Assembly (NCBI RefSeq): GCF_004348545.1
Contig: NZ_SMKL01000008.1
Location: forward strand, 1 to 64,000
Length of the DNA: 64,000 bases
Direction: 5' to 3'
Source of the DNA: Jiangella ureilytica
GTDB taxonomy: Bacteria; Actinomycetota; Actinomycetes; Jiangellales; Jiangellaceae
The notes beneath the pieces are model-generated. The model saw only the letters and a list, made by a program, of their open reading frames with translations. It was not told the origin of the DNA and searched no databases. Within the stretch, counting starts at the first letter, position 1; each line of letters begins with the position of its first letter. Made by a program: the position numbers and the translations under genes. This document shows positions 1-8,481 of the stretch, in pieces.

Positions 1-105
1 CACCACCAAGCCCTCATCGCACTCGCCCGCCGACGCATCAACGTTCTCTACGCGATACTCCGCGACCGCCAGCCCTACCAGCCCCGACCGCCCAAAGCGG
101 CTTGA
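1..105 (+). CDS. IS110-family transposase, C-terminal end only
   Basis: The window opens inside a reading frame that ends at a TGA at 103-105. The 34 visible residues contain the stretch HQALIALARRRINVLYAILR, which matches the usual C-terminal tail of IS110/IS116-type transposases (DEDD transposases that lack terminal inverted repeats). Everything upstream, including the catalytic residues, is outside the window, so I cannot tell whether the element is intact. It lies only about 10 bases from the end of the next gene on the other strand. Confidence 0.7.
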   Translation, partial: HHQALIALARRRINVLYAILRDRQPYQPRPPKAA

Positions 106-113
106 CAGAAACA

Positions 114-1931
114 TCAGCCTGTCACCTTCGGTCGGTCGGGTTCGTCGAGCAGCGCGGTCAGCGCCGGATTGTCGATGTCCGCGGCGAGCACGCGCGCCGT
201 TCCCAGCGCACCGTCGTCGCCCAGACGGTGCCGGTGCAGCTGCGACCGCACGACCAGCTCACGCATCTCGCCACGCGCGGCCAGCGCGCCGAGCGTGGCG
301 ACCAGCGGCCGCGCGTGCTCCTCCTCGCCGCGGGACAGGGCGGTGTCGATGGCGGTGTCCAGCACGTGCCCCTGCATCCAGTGGTAGCGGTCGGTCACGC
401 GGTTGCAGCGCACCGTCGCCTCGGCGAGCCACTCCGTCGCGGCGCGGTGGTCGCCGCGGCCGGCATTGAGCAGGCCGAGCCCGCGCGCGGCGAACCCCTC
501 CCAGCACGGGTCGCCGACCTGACAGCCCAGCACCCACGACTGCTCGAACGCGTCGGCGGCCGTCTCGAGGTCGCCGTTGCGCAGGTCGACCTCGGCCCGC
601 AGCGCCTGAGGCCAGGGCAGGAACGCCATCCACCGCTGCTGGTGCGCCAGCCGCAGCGACCGGTCGGCCGCGGCCGCCGCCTGGTGCCGCTCGTCGCGCA
701 GCAGGTGCGCCCGGGCCAGGATCGACTGCGACCACGCCTCCTGCCGGTCGTCGCCGGCCGTGCGGGCGCGGTCGATCGACTCGCCGAGGAACCTGATCGC
801 CGCGACGTAGTCGGCCTCGTCGGAGGCGTTCTGCCCACGGACGCCGAGGATCCCGGCCAGCTCGGCGTCGGTCTCGGCCAGCTCCTGCGCCTTGCTCAGC
901 CAGGTCCGCGCGGCGGCCCGGCGACCGGCTTGCACCTCGACGTAGCCCATCTCGCGGTTGCAGCTGACGGCGGTGGCCCGGTCGCCCGCCGCCGTCGCGA
1001 ACCGCAGCGCCTCGTGCAGGACCAGCGCACCCTCCTCGTCGCGGCCGCGGACCGCGTGCACCAGGGCGGCACCGAGCGCCGTCAGCGTCCGCGCCTGCAA
1101 CTGCTGGTCGCGGCAGCGCGCCGCCTCGGCGACTGCACGGCGCAGGCACTGGATGCCGGGGTCGACGGCGCCGGCGACGATCGCCGCCCGGCCCGCGTCG
1201 AGCTGGCTCAATGCCGCGGCCCGGCCGCTCAGCGGCGGTGTCCTGGGCGAGTCGGACGCGGCCGAGGCCGCCTCCGTCAGCGCGGCCGATGCCTCGAGCC
1301 CGAGCTCCCGCATCAGCACGTCCTTCCCGGCCGCCACCTGCCGCATCGCCGCCGTCCGGTCCCCTGCCATCGCCAGGCTGCGGACCAACAGCTCGTGGTT
1401 ACCCTCTTCGAGCGGGTTGAGCGCCACCACCCGGGCCGCATAAGGGACGGCGTCAGCTGCCCGTCCCGCGGCGAGCAGAGTGACGGCCGCCTGCCGCAGC
1501 CGCGTCTCGAGCCGGGCCGACACCCGGTGCCGCTCGACCGCGAGCCACGACTCCACCTCCGGGCACGCCGCGATGTACACCCCCTCGAGCAGCTCGCCCC
1601 GGGCCTCCAGCAGCGGCGCGGGGTCGGCCAGCTCGTCCGTCAGCGCTCGCACGTCGACGGCCTCGCCCGGCACGCCGACGGCGACCGGGTCACCGGTGAA
1701 CACGTCGGGCCGGCCGAGCGTGCGGCGCAGCTCCGCCAGCGTCCAGCGCAGCGCGCCGAGCGGGTCCTCGGCGTCGCCGAAGAACAGTTCCGCCAGCCGC
1801 TGCCGGCTCGGCGGCCGGTCGGCGAGCAGCAGGTACGCCAGCAACGCCCAGGCCTTGCGCCCCCGCGGCGGTCTGATCGGGCCGCCGTCGTGCTCGATGA
1901 CCGGCGGCCCCAGCAATCGGATCGTCCCCAT
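114..1931 (-). CDS. SARP/BTAD-family transcriptional regulator
   Basis: A 605-residue regulator of the Streptomyces antibiotic regulatory protein type. Residues 1-90 form a winged-helix DNA-binding domain (GTIRLLG start, then GRKAWALLAYLLL and LRWTLAELRR), and residues about 95-240 look like the bacterial transcriptional activation domain (WLAVERHR, LNPLEEGNHELLVRSLA). The remaining 360 residues are alpha-helical, TPR-like repeats. There is no NB-ARC ATPase domain, so it is a medium-length SARP. I start at the ATG at 1931 because a G-rich Shine-Dalgarno stretch lies 5 bases upstream. A GTG at 1937 is in frame and equally readable. No biosynthetic cluster is beside it, so its target is unknown. 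Confidence 0.85.
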   Translation of the reverse strand: MGTIRLLGPPVIEHDGGPIRPPRGRKAWALLAYLLLADRPPSRQRLAELFFGDAEDPLGALRWTLAELRRTLGRPDVFTGDPVAVGVPGEAVDVRALTDELADPAPLLEARGELLEGVYIAACPEVESWLAVERHRVSARLETRLRQAAVTLLAAGRAADAVPYAARVVALNPLEEGNHELLVRSLAMAGDRTAAMRQVAAGKDVLMRELGLEASAALTEAASAASDSPRTPPLSGRAAALSQLDAGRAAIVAGAVDPGIQCLRRAVAEAARCRDQQLQARTLTALGAALVHAVRGRDEEGALVLHEALRFATAAGDRATAVSCNREMGYVEVQAGRRAAARTWLSKAQELAETDAELAGILGVRGQNASDEADYVAAIRFLGESIDRARTAGDDRQEAWSQSILARAHLLRDERHQAAAAADRSLRLAHQQRWMAFLPWPQALRAEVDLRNGDLETAADAFEQSWVLGCQVGDPCWEGFAARGLGLLNAGRGDHRAATEWLAEATVRCNRVTDRYHWMQGHVLDTAIDTALSRGEEEHARPLVATLGALAARGEMRELVVRSQLHRHRLGDDGALGTARVLAADIDNPALTALLDEPDRPKVTG

Positions 1932-1965
1932 GCGCACCCCCCTCGCCTGGGTTGATTGTCACCCC

Positions 1966-2003
1966 GATCGGCGGGCCGCGGAATGCTTCGCGGCCCGCCG
2001 ATC
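1966..2003 (-). terminator. Strong hairpin downstream of the rhodanese gene
   Basis: A perfect 15-bp inverted repeat (arms 1966-1980 and 1989-2003, 8-base loop) begins 20 bases past the rhodanese stop codon. It also lies just upstream of the SARP gene start, so it would insulate the two genes. No long T-run follows, as is usual in high-GC actinobacteria. Confidence 0.7.
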
Positions 2004-2022
2004 TGGGCGGCGTCCGAGCCCG

Positions 2023-2430
2023 TCAGGCGCGGACGGAGGCGTGGACGGTGACGGAACGGCCTTCGGCCGTCCACGCCTTGAGGCCGCCGTCCAGGTGCGC
2101 GACGTCGGTGTAGCCCAGGTCCTGCAGCGCCCGCGCGGCCAGTGCCGACCGGCCGCCCGACGCGCAGTACAGGATGGTCTGGCCGGCCGGGCTGAACTCG
2201 GCGCGGTGATACGGGCTGGCCGGGTCCGCGTAGAACTCGATCATCCCGCGCGGCGCGTGCACGGCCCCCGCGATGACGCCGTCGCGGCTGACCTCCTCCG
2301 GCTCGCGGATGTCGATCAGCGTGACGCCGCCGGCCGCGATCCGCTCCGCCACCTCGTGGGTGGTCAGGTTGCGGATCCGGCTCTTGGCGTCTGCCACGAG
2401 GTCCTGAACGGACGACTGCTCTGTGCTCAC
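2023..2430 (-). CDS. Rhodanese-like domain protein
   Basis: A 135-residue single-domain rhodanese. The start of the domain (VTLIDIREPEE) and the active-site loop with its cysteine (ILYCASGGRSALAA) are both visible. Such proteins carry a persulfide on the loop cysteine and move sulfane sulfur between acceptors, probably in the cytoplasm because no signal peptide is seen. I chose the GTG at 2430 because a GGGGGAG ribosome-binding site precedes it. Upstream extension of the frame crosses idi and is not coding. It is divergent from idi, with a GTGTGA direct repeat between them. Confidence 0.85.
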   Translation of the reverse strand: MSTEQSSVQDLVADAKSRIRNLTTHEVAERIAAGGVTLIDIREPEEVSRDGVIAGAVHAPRGMIEFYADPASPYHRAEFSPAGQTILYCASGGRSALAARALQDLGYTDVAHLDGGLKAWTAEGRSVTVHASVRA

Positions 2431-2490
2431 GGTGGTGTTCTCCCCCGTCGGTACGGATGTTCTGACGATCAGGAACGATCCGGCAGCGGC

Positions 2491-2508
2491 GTGTGAAGCC
2501 GCGTGTGA
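2491..2508. promoter_or_regulatory. GTGTGA-N6-GTGTGA direct repeat in a divergent promoter region
   Basis: Two GTGTGA copies 12 bases apart (2491-2496 and 2503-2508) lie 61 bases upstream of the rhodanese start and 82 bases upstream of idi. The same arrangement with the same 6-base spacing recurs at 8484-8501 between two other divergent genes. This suggests a protein-binding site. The regulator is unknown. Confidence 0.4.
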
Positions 2509-2589
2509 CGGGCATTGCCCTGGGATACCCGCGTGCGGGATGCTGCACGGACGATCTTTCGACGGCGCTCTGCGAAAGGAGGACGCGCG

Positions 2590-3192
2590 ATGGCACAGAC
2601 GCTGGTCGGCGAGCGGGTCGTGCTGCTCGATCCCGCCGGTGCGGCCGTGGGGACCGCCTTGAAGAGCGAGGTCCACCACGAGGCGACGCCGCTGCATCTC
2701 GCGTTCTCCTGCTACGTCTTCGACGCGGCCGGCTCCTTGCTGGTCACGAAGCGCGCCGCGGCCAAGACGACCTGGCCGGACGTGTGGACGAACTCGTTCT
2801 GCGGCCACCCCGCGCCGGGCGAGGACATCGTGTCGGCGCTGGCCCGGCGGGCGGCCGACGAGCTCACCATCCGCCTGGGGAACGTACGCCCCGTCCTGCC
2901 CCGTTTCCGCTACCGCGCGGTCATGCCCAACGGTGTCGTCGAGAACGAGGTCTGCCCGGTCTTCGCCGCCGACACCGCCGACCCGCCCGAACCGCACTCC
3001 TCGGAAGTGGGCGGCTTCGAGTGGATCCCCTGGCCCATGTTCCGCGACGACGTCCTGTCCGGACGGCGCGAGGTGTCGCCCTGGTGCGCGCTGCAGGTGG
3101 CCGACCTGGCCCGGTTCCCGTCCGACCCGCTGTTCTGGCCGGCCGGCGACCCCGCCGACCTCCCACCCGCCGTCCTCGACCCCGCCGCCTAG
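2590..3192 (+). CDS. idi: Isopentenyl-diphosphate delta-isomerase, type 1
   Basis: A 200-residue Nudix-fold isomerase that interconverts isopentenyl and dimethylallyl diphosphate, feeding terpenoid, quinone and carotenoid synthesis. Diagnostic motifs are the catalytic cysteine in WTNSFCGHPAPGE (Cys71), the ENEVCPVF segment with the catalytic glutamate near 118-120, and metal-site histidines near 29 and 36. The ATG at 2590 has a near-perfect GAAAGGAGG ribosome-binding site. The length is normal for the family. No carotenoid or MEP-pathway genes are adjacent, so it stands alone here. Confidence 0.95.
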   Translation: MAQTLVGERVVLLDPAGAAVGTALKSEVHHEATPLHLAFSCYVFDAAGSLLVTKRAAAKTTWPDVWTNSFCGHPAPGEDIVSALARRAADELTIRLGNVRPVLPRFRYRAVMPNGVVENEVCPVFAADTADPPEPHSSEVGGFEWIPWPMFRDDVLSGRREVSPWCALQVADLARFPSDPLFWPAGDPADLPPAVLDPAA

Positions 3193-3638
3193 GGTCGAGT
3201 CAGGGCTGGCTGGCCCCGGCGATGCGGTCGCGGAGCACGGGCACCCAGTGGTCGCCGTAACGTTCCTGCAGCTCAGGAAGCCGCCAGTCCACGCCCGTGA
3301 CGACGCCTCAGCACGGGGACGCGCCGCAGCGGCAGTCGAGGCGGCAGTCGGGATCGTCGGTGACGGTGGCGTAGTCGAGGTCAGCTCGGCCCCGGCGACC
3401 ACGGGACCGCGGGTGCGAGCTCGAACGGGTCCGCCCACCAGAGGCCGGGGTCACAGCGTGGTTGCAGCCCTCACCGGCGGCGTCGGCGGGCAGGTCGGTG
3501 CGGGTCTACCGTCGCACACGCCGAACCGCTGGAATGATCGAGTACGGCACGGCCTTCCGGCTCGGTTCGATCCGACCCGAGAGGCTTTCGGCGTTTCCGG
3601 GCCCCGTGCCGAACCCGCCGGCAGGGCAGAATGCGACG
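3193..3638. other. 446-base gap with possible decayed coding remnants
   Basis: I find no intact gene. On the minus strand two short stretches read like protein with normal codon use: one ending at a stop at 3200-3202 (VDWRLPELQERYGDHWVPVL...) and one near 3360-3440 (PGLWWADPFELAPAVPWSPG). In-frame stops break them and no start codons are sensible. They may be remnants of a lost gene. I could not assign a family. Confidence 0.35.
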
Positions 3639-4286
3639 ATGGCGACGAACCAGACCCCCGCCCCCACGCGGCTGACCCGCATGACCGACAAGGCCGTGAC
3701 CGAGCTCGCCGCCCTGCATGCCTTGCTCGAGGACGTCCTCCTCGGCCACGTCGCCGTGGTGGTCGACGGCCATCCGGTCGCGTTCCCGACCGCGGTGGCG
3801 CGCGACGGCGAGCGCCTGCTGGTGCACGGCTCGACCGGCTCGTCCTGGCTGCGGTCGCTGAGCAGCGGCGCGCCCGCCTCGGTCACCGTCACCGCCATGG
3901 ACGCCGTCGTGGTGGCGCGGGCGACGTTCGAGTCGTCGTTCCACTACCGCAGCGCGGTGCTGTTCGGCCGGTTCACGGCACTCGCGGGCGAGGACAAGGA
4001 ACGCGCGCTCGACGTGCTGGTCGACCGCATCCTGCCCGGCCGCTCCGGCGAGCTGCGCCGCCCGAACAAGCGCGAGCTCGCCGCCACCCTGATCTGCGCG
4101 ATGCCCATCGACCAGTGGTCGCTCAAGGTGTCCGAGCGCTGGCCTGACGACCTTCCCGAGGACGTCGACGGGCCGGCCTGGGCGGGCATCGTCCCGCTGC
4201 GGCACGGCTACGGCGACCCCGTCCCAGCCCCCGACCTACGCGACGGCGTCCCCGTCCCGCCGTCGGTCCGCGCCCTGACTGAGTGA
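3639..4286 (+). CDS. Pyridoxamine 5'-phosphate oxidase-like, flavin-nucleotide-binding protein
   Basis: A 215-residue protein of the split-barrel FMN-binding group (PF12900-like, the family that includes NimA-type nitroreductases). Typical segments are LLEDVLLGHVAVVVDGHPVAFPT at the N-terminus, LLVHGSTGSSWLRSL for flavin binding, and FESSFHYRSAVLFGRF followed by the RPNKRELAATLICAMPI region. Likely role: cytoplasmic reduction or binding of a small substrate with FMN or F420. The ATG at 3639 follows CAGAAT-N6, a plausible -10 box directly ahead of a leaderless start. The frame stays open further upstream, but that part does not look coding. Confidence 0.85.
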   Translation: MATNQTPAPTRLTRMTDKAVTELAALHALLEDVLLGHVAVVVDGHPVAFPTAVARDGERLLVHGSTGSSWLRSLSSGAPASVTVTAMDAVVVARATFESSFHYRSAVLFGRFTALAGEDKERALDVLVDRILPGRSGELRRPNKRELAATLICAMPIDQWSLKVSERWPDDLPEDVDGPAWAGIVPLRHGYGDPVPAPDLRDGVPVPPSVRALTE

Positions 4287-4310
4287 GGCCCGCGCGGGTA
4301 CGTCCCCGCC

Positions 4311-5129
4311 ATGAACTCGGGCACTGTGCGCGTGATGACCTGGAACGTCTGGTGGCGCTTCGGCGATCGGTGGCGGGAGCGGCAGATCGGCATCGCGGCG
4401 TCGCTCGCCGCCCACCGGCCGGACATCGTCGGCCTGCAGGAGTCGTGGTCGGCCCGCGAGTCGTCGCAGGCGGCGGTGCTCGCCGCCCCGCTCGGGCTGC
4501 ACTCGGTGTTCGGCGGGCCGTCGCTCCCGGACCTGCCCGACCCGCCCGAGTCCGATGACCACGACGGGGTCGGCCTCGGGCTGGCGATCCTCAGCCGCTG
4601 GCCGATCCGGCACTCGTGGACGCACCGCCTGCCGTCGAGCCGTGCCGAGCGCCCGGTCGCGCTCGTCGCCGCCGTCGACCACCCCGACGGCGTCCTGCAC
4701 GTCGTCTGCGCCTGCGCCGAGTACCACGCCCACCTGGCCGAGGACCATTTGGCGCAGACCCGTGAGCTCGCCCGTCTGGTCACCGACCTCAGCACCCGCG
4801 ACGGCGCCCTGCCGGTGCTGCTGGTCGGCGACCTCAACGCCGGCCCGGACACCCCGGAGATCGAGGCCCTCACCGCCGGCGACGCGGTGACGGACGCGTG
4901 GACGCGCAGGGGCGGCGGGGACGGCGACGGCGTCACCTTGAGCGCCGCCCACCCCGACGCGCCCTTGGGGGCGGTGAAGCAGCTCAACCGCCGCATCGAC
5001 TACGTCATGTTCCGCCCCTCGATCGGCGGCTCCACCCCCAAGGTCACGCACGCCGCCGTCCTGGACGAGCCGCTGAACGGCCTGTACCCGTCCGACCACT
5101 TCCCCGTGGTGGTCGACCTCGCGTGGTGA
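4311..5129 (+). CDS. Endonuclease/exonuclease/phosphatase-family hydrolase
   Basis: A 272-residue metal-dependent phosphoesterase. The family's metal and catalytic motifs appear in order: MTWNVWW near residue 9, IVGLQES near 43, VGDLNAGPDT in the middle, and the C-terminal YPSDHFPVVVDL. These enzymes cleave phosphodiester or phosphomonoester bonds in nucleic acids, lipids or sugar phosphates. The substrate cannot be read from the sequence. There is no signal peptide, so it should act in the cytoplasm. It follows the flavin-binding gene by 24 bases in the same direction and may be cotranscribed with it. Confidence 0.88.
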   Translation: MNSGTVRVMTWNVWWRFGDRWRERQIGIAASLAAHRPDIVGLQESWSARESSQAAVLAAPLGLHSVFGGPSLPDLPDPPESDDHDGVGLGLAILSRWPIRHSWTHRLPSSRAERPVALVAAVDHPDGVLHVVCACAEYHAHLAEDHLAQTRELARLVTDLSTRDGALPVLLVGDLNAGPDTPEIEALTAGDAVTDAWTRRGGGDGDGVTLSAAHPDAPLGAVKQLNRRIDYVMFRPSIGGSTPKVTHAAVLDEPLNGLYPSDHFPVVVDLAW

Positions 5130-5138
5130 TCTGAGTCA

Positions 5139-5158
5139 CTGCCGTTCATGAACGGCAG
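5139..5158. promoter_or_regulatory. Perfect 20-bp palindrome
   Basis: A 20-base perfect palindrome (CTGCCGTTCATGAACGGCAG) lies 9 bases after the phosphoesterase stop and 44 bases before the epimerase start. With no loop it is a poor terminator and a good candidate for a dimeric-repressor site controlling the epimerase-sigma factor operon. Confidence 0.45.
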
Positions 5159-5201
5159 GGCCGTCTCGTCTCCTTTGGTGAGCACGACGAGAGGAGACGA
5201 C

Positions 5202-6140
5202 ATGAGGATCTTCGTCGCCGGAGCGTCCGGCGCGATCGGCAGGCACATCGTTCCCCAGCTCGTGGAGCGCGGCCACGAGGTGGTCGGCACCACGCGCTCG
5301 GCCGCCAAGACCGGCGCGCTCCGCGGGCTCGGCGCCGAGCCGGTGGTCGTCGACGCCCTCGACCCGGAGGCGGTGGCCGACGCGGTCGCCAAGGCCGAGC
5401 CCGAGGTGATCGTCCACCAGCTCACCGCGCTGAACGGACCCATGCGCACCCTGAAGCGGATGGCGGCGGCCACCAACCGGCTGCGCACCGAGGGCACCGA
5501 CCACCTGCTGGCCGCCGGTCGGGCCGTCGGCGTCCGCGCCGTCGTGGCGCAGAGCAACTACGCCCCGCTGGAACCCGCCGGCGGGCGATTCCTCGACGAG
5601 AGCGCGCCGCTCGACCCGAACCCTCCGAAGGACGTCGCCGCCAACGTGGCCGCGCTGCGCCATCTCGAGGACGCGGTGACCGGCATCGCCTGGGCCGACG
5701 GCATCGTGCTGCGCTACGGCGGCTTCTACGGCCCGGGGACCGGCCTCGAGACCGCGGAGGACGCGGGCCTGGCCGCGCTGATCCGCAAGCGCCGGTTCCC
5801 GATCATCGGTGGCGGCGGCGGGCTGTGGTCGATGGTGCACATCGCCGATGCCGCGTCGGCCACCGTCGCGGCGATCGAGCGGGGCGCGCCGGGGATCTAC
5901 CATGTCGCCGATGACGACCCCGCGCCCGTGCGCGACATCGTGCTCGAGCTCGCCCGCGTGTTCGGCGCCAAGCCGCCGCGGCGGGTGCCGGCCTGGGTGG
6001 TCTGGGCGCTGGCCGGCCGAGGCGCGGTGGAGATCATGACGCAGTCGCGGGCCATCACCAGTGAGAAGATCCGCCGCGAGCTGGGCTGGACGCCACGGTA
6101 TCCGAGCTGGCGGACGGGTTTCGTCGAGGGAATGAGCTGA
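5202..6140 (+). CDS. NAD-dependent epimerase/dehydratase-family protein, ECF41 partner
   Basis: A 312-residue short-chain-type Rossmann protein with the dinucleotide motif GASGAIG at residues 7-13 and an extended-SDR layout (LRYGGFYGPGTGLE near 170-180, C-terminal LGWTPRYPSW). The start has the ribosome-binding site GAGAGGAGA. It lies 8 bases upstream of an ECF41 sigma factor. Genes next to ECF41 sigma factors are commonly carboxymuconolactone decarboxylases, oxidoreductases or epimerases (the COE group), and this gene fits that group. The substrate is unknown. The usual YxxxK catalytic pair is not obvious, as YAPLEPAG occupies that place, so classical dehydrogenase activity is uncertain. Confidence 0.85.
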   Translation: MRIFVAGASGAIGRHIVPQLVERGHEVVGTTRSAAKTGALRGLGAEPVVVDALDPEAVADAVAKAEPEVIVHQLTALNGPMRTLKRMAAATNRLRTEGTDHLLAAGRAVGVRAVVAQSNYAPLEPAGGRFLDESAPLDPNPPKDVAANVAALRHLEDAVTGIAWADGIVLRYGGFYGPGTGLETAEDAGLAALIRKRRFPIIGGGGGLWSMVHIADAASATVAAIERGAPGIYHVADDDPAPVRDIVLELARVFGAKPPRRVPAWVVWALAGRGAVEIMTQSRAITSEKIRRELGWTPRYPSWRTGFVEGMS

Positions 6141-6148
6141 CCTCCGTC

Positions 6149-7033
6149 ATGACCGGTGCCGACCTCTACGGCGAGCTGCGGCCGCGGGCGTTCGCCATCG
6201 CCTACCGCATGCTCGGCAGCGTCAGCGAGGCCGAGGACGTGGTGCAGGAGGCGTTCCTGCGGATGCACCAGACCCTGGAGCGCGACGAGGAGATCGCCTC
6301 GCCGCGTGCGTACGTCGCCACGCTGGTCACCCGGCTCGCCATCGACGAGCTGCGCTCGGCCCGCGCACGGCGCGAACGCTACGTCGGCGAGTGGCTGCCG
6401 GAGCCGCTGGTCGGCCGGCCGTCGCCCGACCCGACGCCGGCCGAGCAGGCCGAGACGGCCGACTCGCTCTCGCTGGCCTTCCTCGTGCTGCTCGAGAACC
6501 TGACGCCGCCGCAGCGGGCCGCGTTCCTGCTGCGCGAGGTGTTCGAGTATCCCTACGCCGAGGTCGCCGAGGTCATCGGCAGCGACGTGGACAGCACCCG
6601 GCACCTGGTCGCGAAGGCACGGCGCCACGTCCGTGAGCGCCGGCCACGCCACGCCGCGTCCCGGCAGCAGCGGGAGGCGCTGGCGCAGCGCTTCCTCGCC
6701 GCCGCCGGGCAGGGCGACCTGCGGGCACTGGAGTCACTCCTCGCCCGGGACGTGTCCCTGCACGTCGACGGCGGCGGCAAGGTGCCGGCACAGCGCCGGC
6801 CCGTCCACGGCCGGTCCCGCGTGGCCCGGACGCTGGCGGCCGGCGTCCCCATGCTGATGCGGCGCGGCGTGCGGGTCGAGGCCGGCGTGGTCAACGGCCA
6901 GCCCGGCCTCGTGGCCGTCGACGCCCAGGACCGGCTGGTCGGGATCATGGCCCTGGACGTCGTCGACGGCGAGATCCTCGCGATCCACTCCGTCGCCAAC
7001 CCCGACAAGCTGGGCGGCGCCGGCACCGTGTAG
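6149..7033 (+). CDS. ECF41-group RNA polymerase sigma factor (SigJ-like)
   Basis: A 294-residue extracytoplasmic-function sigma factor. Region 2 is visible at residues 10-75 (AYRMLGSVSEAEDVVQEAFLR), region 4 at about 110-165 (TPPQRAAFLLREVFEYPYAEVA), and a SnoaL-like C-terminal domain follows from about residue 175. The C-terminal domain carries DGGGK and ends near NPDKL, the two motifs described for ECF41 sigma factors, where the tail tunes activity in place of an anti-sigma factor. The gene follows the epimerase in one operon, and known ECF41 factors usually control exactly that partner gene. Confidence 0.92.
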   Translation: MTGADLYGELRPRAFAIAYRMLGSVSEAEDVVQEAFLRMHQTLERDEEIASPRAYVATLVTRLAIDELRSARARRERYVGEWLPEPLVGRPSPDPTPAEQAETADSLSLAFLVLLENLTPPQRAAFLLREVFEYPYAEVAEVIGSDVDSTRHLVAKARRHVRERRPRHAASRQQREALAQRFLAAAGQGDLRALESLLARDVSLHVDGGGKVPAQRRPVHGRSRVARTLAAGVPMLMRRGVRVEAGVVNGQPGLVAVDAQDRLVGIMALDVVDGEILAIHSVANPDKLGGAGTV

Positions 7034-7044
7034 GCGCCGGCGCC
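7016..7044. terminator. Bidirectional hairpin between convergent genes
   Basis: A 9-bp perfect inverted repeat (GGCGCCGGC at 7016-7024, GCCGGCGCC at 7036-7044) spans the sigma-factor stop codon. It lies 17 bases from the end of the convergent oxidase gene. It could end transcription from both sides. Confidence 0.5.
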
Positions 7045-7060
7045 ACGAATCCGCCACCTC

Positions 7061-8431
7061 CTACGGCACGATGTTCTGGTTCAGGTGGAACACGTTGTCC
7101 GGGTCGTAGGCGCGCTTCACCGTCCGCAGCCGGTCGTAGTTGGCGCCGTAGTTCACCGGCACCCGGTCCTGGTCGTCGCCGGCCATGAAGTTGACGTAGC
7201 CGCCCTCCTCGGAGTGCGGGGCGGTCGCGGCGTAGTAGTCGCGGACCCACCCGATGTTGGCGTCGTTCTGGGCCGGGTCGGGCCACATGCCCGCGATCAC
7301 CGTCGCGAACGTCGCGTCGCGGTAGGCGAACGCCGTCGCGTCGGGGGCGACCCGCTGGACGGCGCCGTTGATCGGGTAGATGTGCATCGTCGAGTTGACG
7401 ACGGGCACCTTTGGCCCGTGCGACAGGTGCGCCGAGATCGCATCGTCCGACAGCGTCCGGACGAAGTTCGCCTTCCAGTAGTGCTGCAGCCCAGGCGGCA
7501 CCAGGCCGTCGAACGCGCTGTTCAGGGCGGGGTAAGGCATCGGCCCGACGTGCTCGGCGACGATGGGAGCGACGTCGCGCAGCGGCTTGAGCGCCTGCTC
7601 GCCCTCCTCCAGCGGACCGGCCCAGCAGGCCACGAACGCCAGGAACGGCTCGCCGTGGCGATTTTCCGGGATGAACGGCAGCGGCGGCGCGATCTGGTAC
7701 GCCGGGAAGCCGCCGAACTGCTCCGGTGCGTCCTGGATGAACTCGCGGTAGAACCGCAGCACGTCGCCGGCATGGTCGAGCGAGAAGAACATCGGGCCGC
7801 CGTAGATGTCCTTGACCGGATGCACCCGGAACTCCAGCGACGTCACGACGCCGAAGTTGCCGCCGCCGCCGCGCAGCGCCCAGAACAGGTCGGCGTTCTC
7901 CTGCTCGCTCGCCACGACGATGCGGCCGTCCGCCAGCACCACGTCGGCGGAGACCAGGTTGTCGCAGGACAGCCCGAAGCCACGGGCCAGGTAGCCGATG
8001 CCGCCGCCCAGCGTCAGCCCGCCGACCCCCGTCGTCGAGATGATGCCGCCGGTGGTGGCCAGCCCGTACGGATAGGTGGCGGCGTTGAAGTCGCCCCAGG
8101 TGGCACCGCCCTCGGCGCGCGCCGTCCGGGCGCCCGGGTCGACCCGGACCCCGCGCATGCCGGCCAGGTCGATGACGACGCCGTCGTCGACGGTGCCGAA
8201 GCCGGGCACGCTGTGCGAGCCGCCGCGGACCGCGACCTCGAGGTCGTTCGCGCGGGCGTACCGCACGGCGGTCGCCGCGTCACCCGTGTTGGCGACGCGC
8301 ACCACGGCGCGCGGACGCCGGTCGATCATCGCGTTGTACACGCGCCGGGCCTGGTCGTAGCCCTCGTCGTCGGCCGTGATCACCGTCCCGCGCACCTGCT
8401 CGCGCAGTCGGTCCATCGTGAATTCGGCCAT
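7061..8431 (-). CDS. FAD-dependent oxidase, berberine-bridge-enzyme-like
   Basis: A 456-residue PCMH-type flavoprotein. The FAD domain shows RGGSHSVPG with the likely flavin-linking His73, GGITLGGGIGYL-like glycine-rich loops, and LFWALRGGGGNFGVVTSLEF. The C-terminal berberine-bridge segment ends with YGANYDRLRTVKRAYDPDNVF. These enzymes oxidise alcohols, sugars or secondary metabolites with oxygen. The second cysteine attachment seen in bicovalent members is not evident, so single covalent linkage is likely. There is no signal peptide. The ATG at 8431 has GAGGGGG upstream. It is divergent from a molybdoenzyme gene. A paralogue lies at 26661-28028. Confidence 0.92.
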   Translation of the reverse strand: MAEFTMDRLREQVRGTVITADDEGYDQARRVYNAMIDRRPRAVVRVANTGDAATAVRYARANDLEVAVRGGSHSVPGFGTVDDGVVIDLAGMRGVRVDPGARTARAEGGATWGDFNAATYPYGLATTGGIISTTGVGGLTLGGGIGYLARGFGLSCDNLVSADVVLADGRIVVASEQENADLFWALRGGGGNFGVVTSLEFRVHPVKDIYGGPMFFSLDHAGDVLRFYREFIQDAPEQFGGFPAYQIAPPLPFIPENRHGEPFLAFVACWAGPLEEGEQALKPLRDVAPIVAEHVGPMPYPALNSAFDGLVPPGLQHYWKANFVRTLSDDAISAHLSHGPKVPVVNSTMHIYPINGAVQRVAPDATAFAYRDATFATVIAGMWPDPAQNDANIGWVRDYYAATAPHSEEGGYVNFMAGDDQDRVPVNYGANYDRLRTVKRAYDPDNVFHLNQNIVP

Positions 8432-8481
8432 GGTGGTTCCCCCTCGTGTCGTTGGCCAGCACCACAGGTCTCCCACCTCGA

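Noticed and set aside
2431-3438. Upstream extension of the rhodanese frame to 471 residues
   Set aside because: The extension is antisense to idi, and a good GTG with ribosome-binding site exists at 2430.
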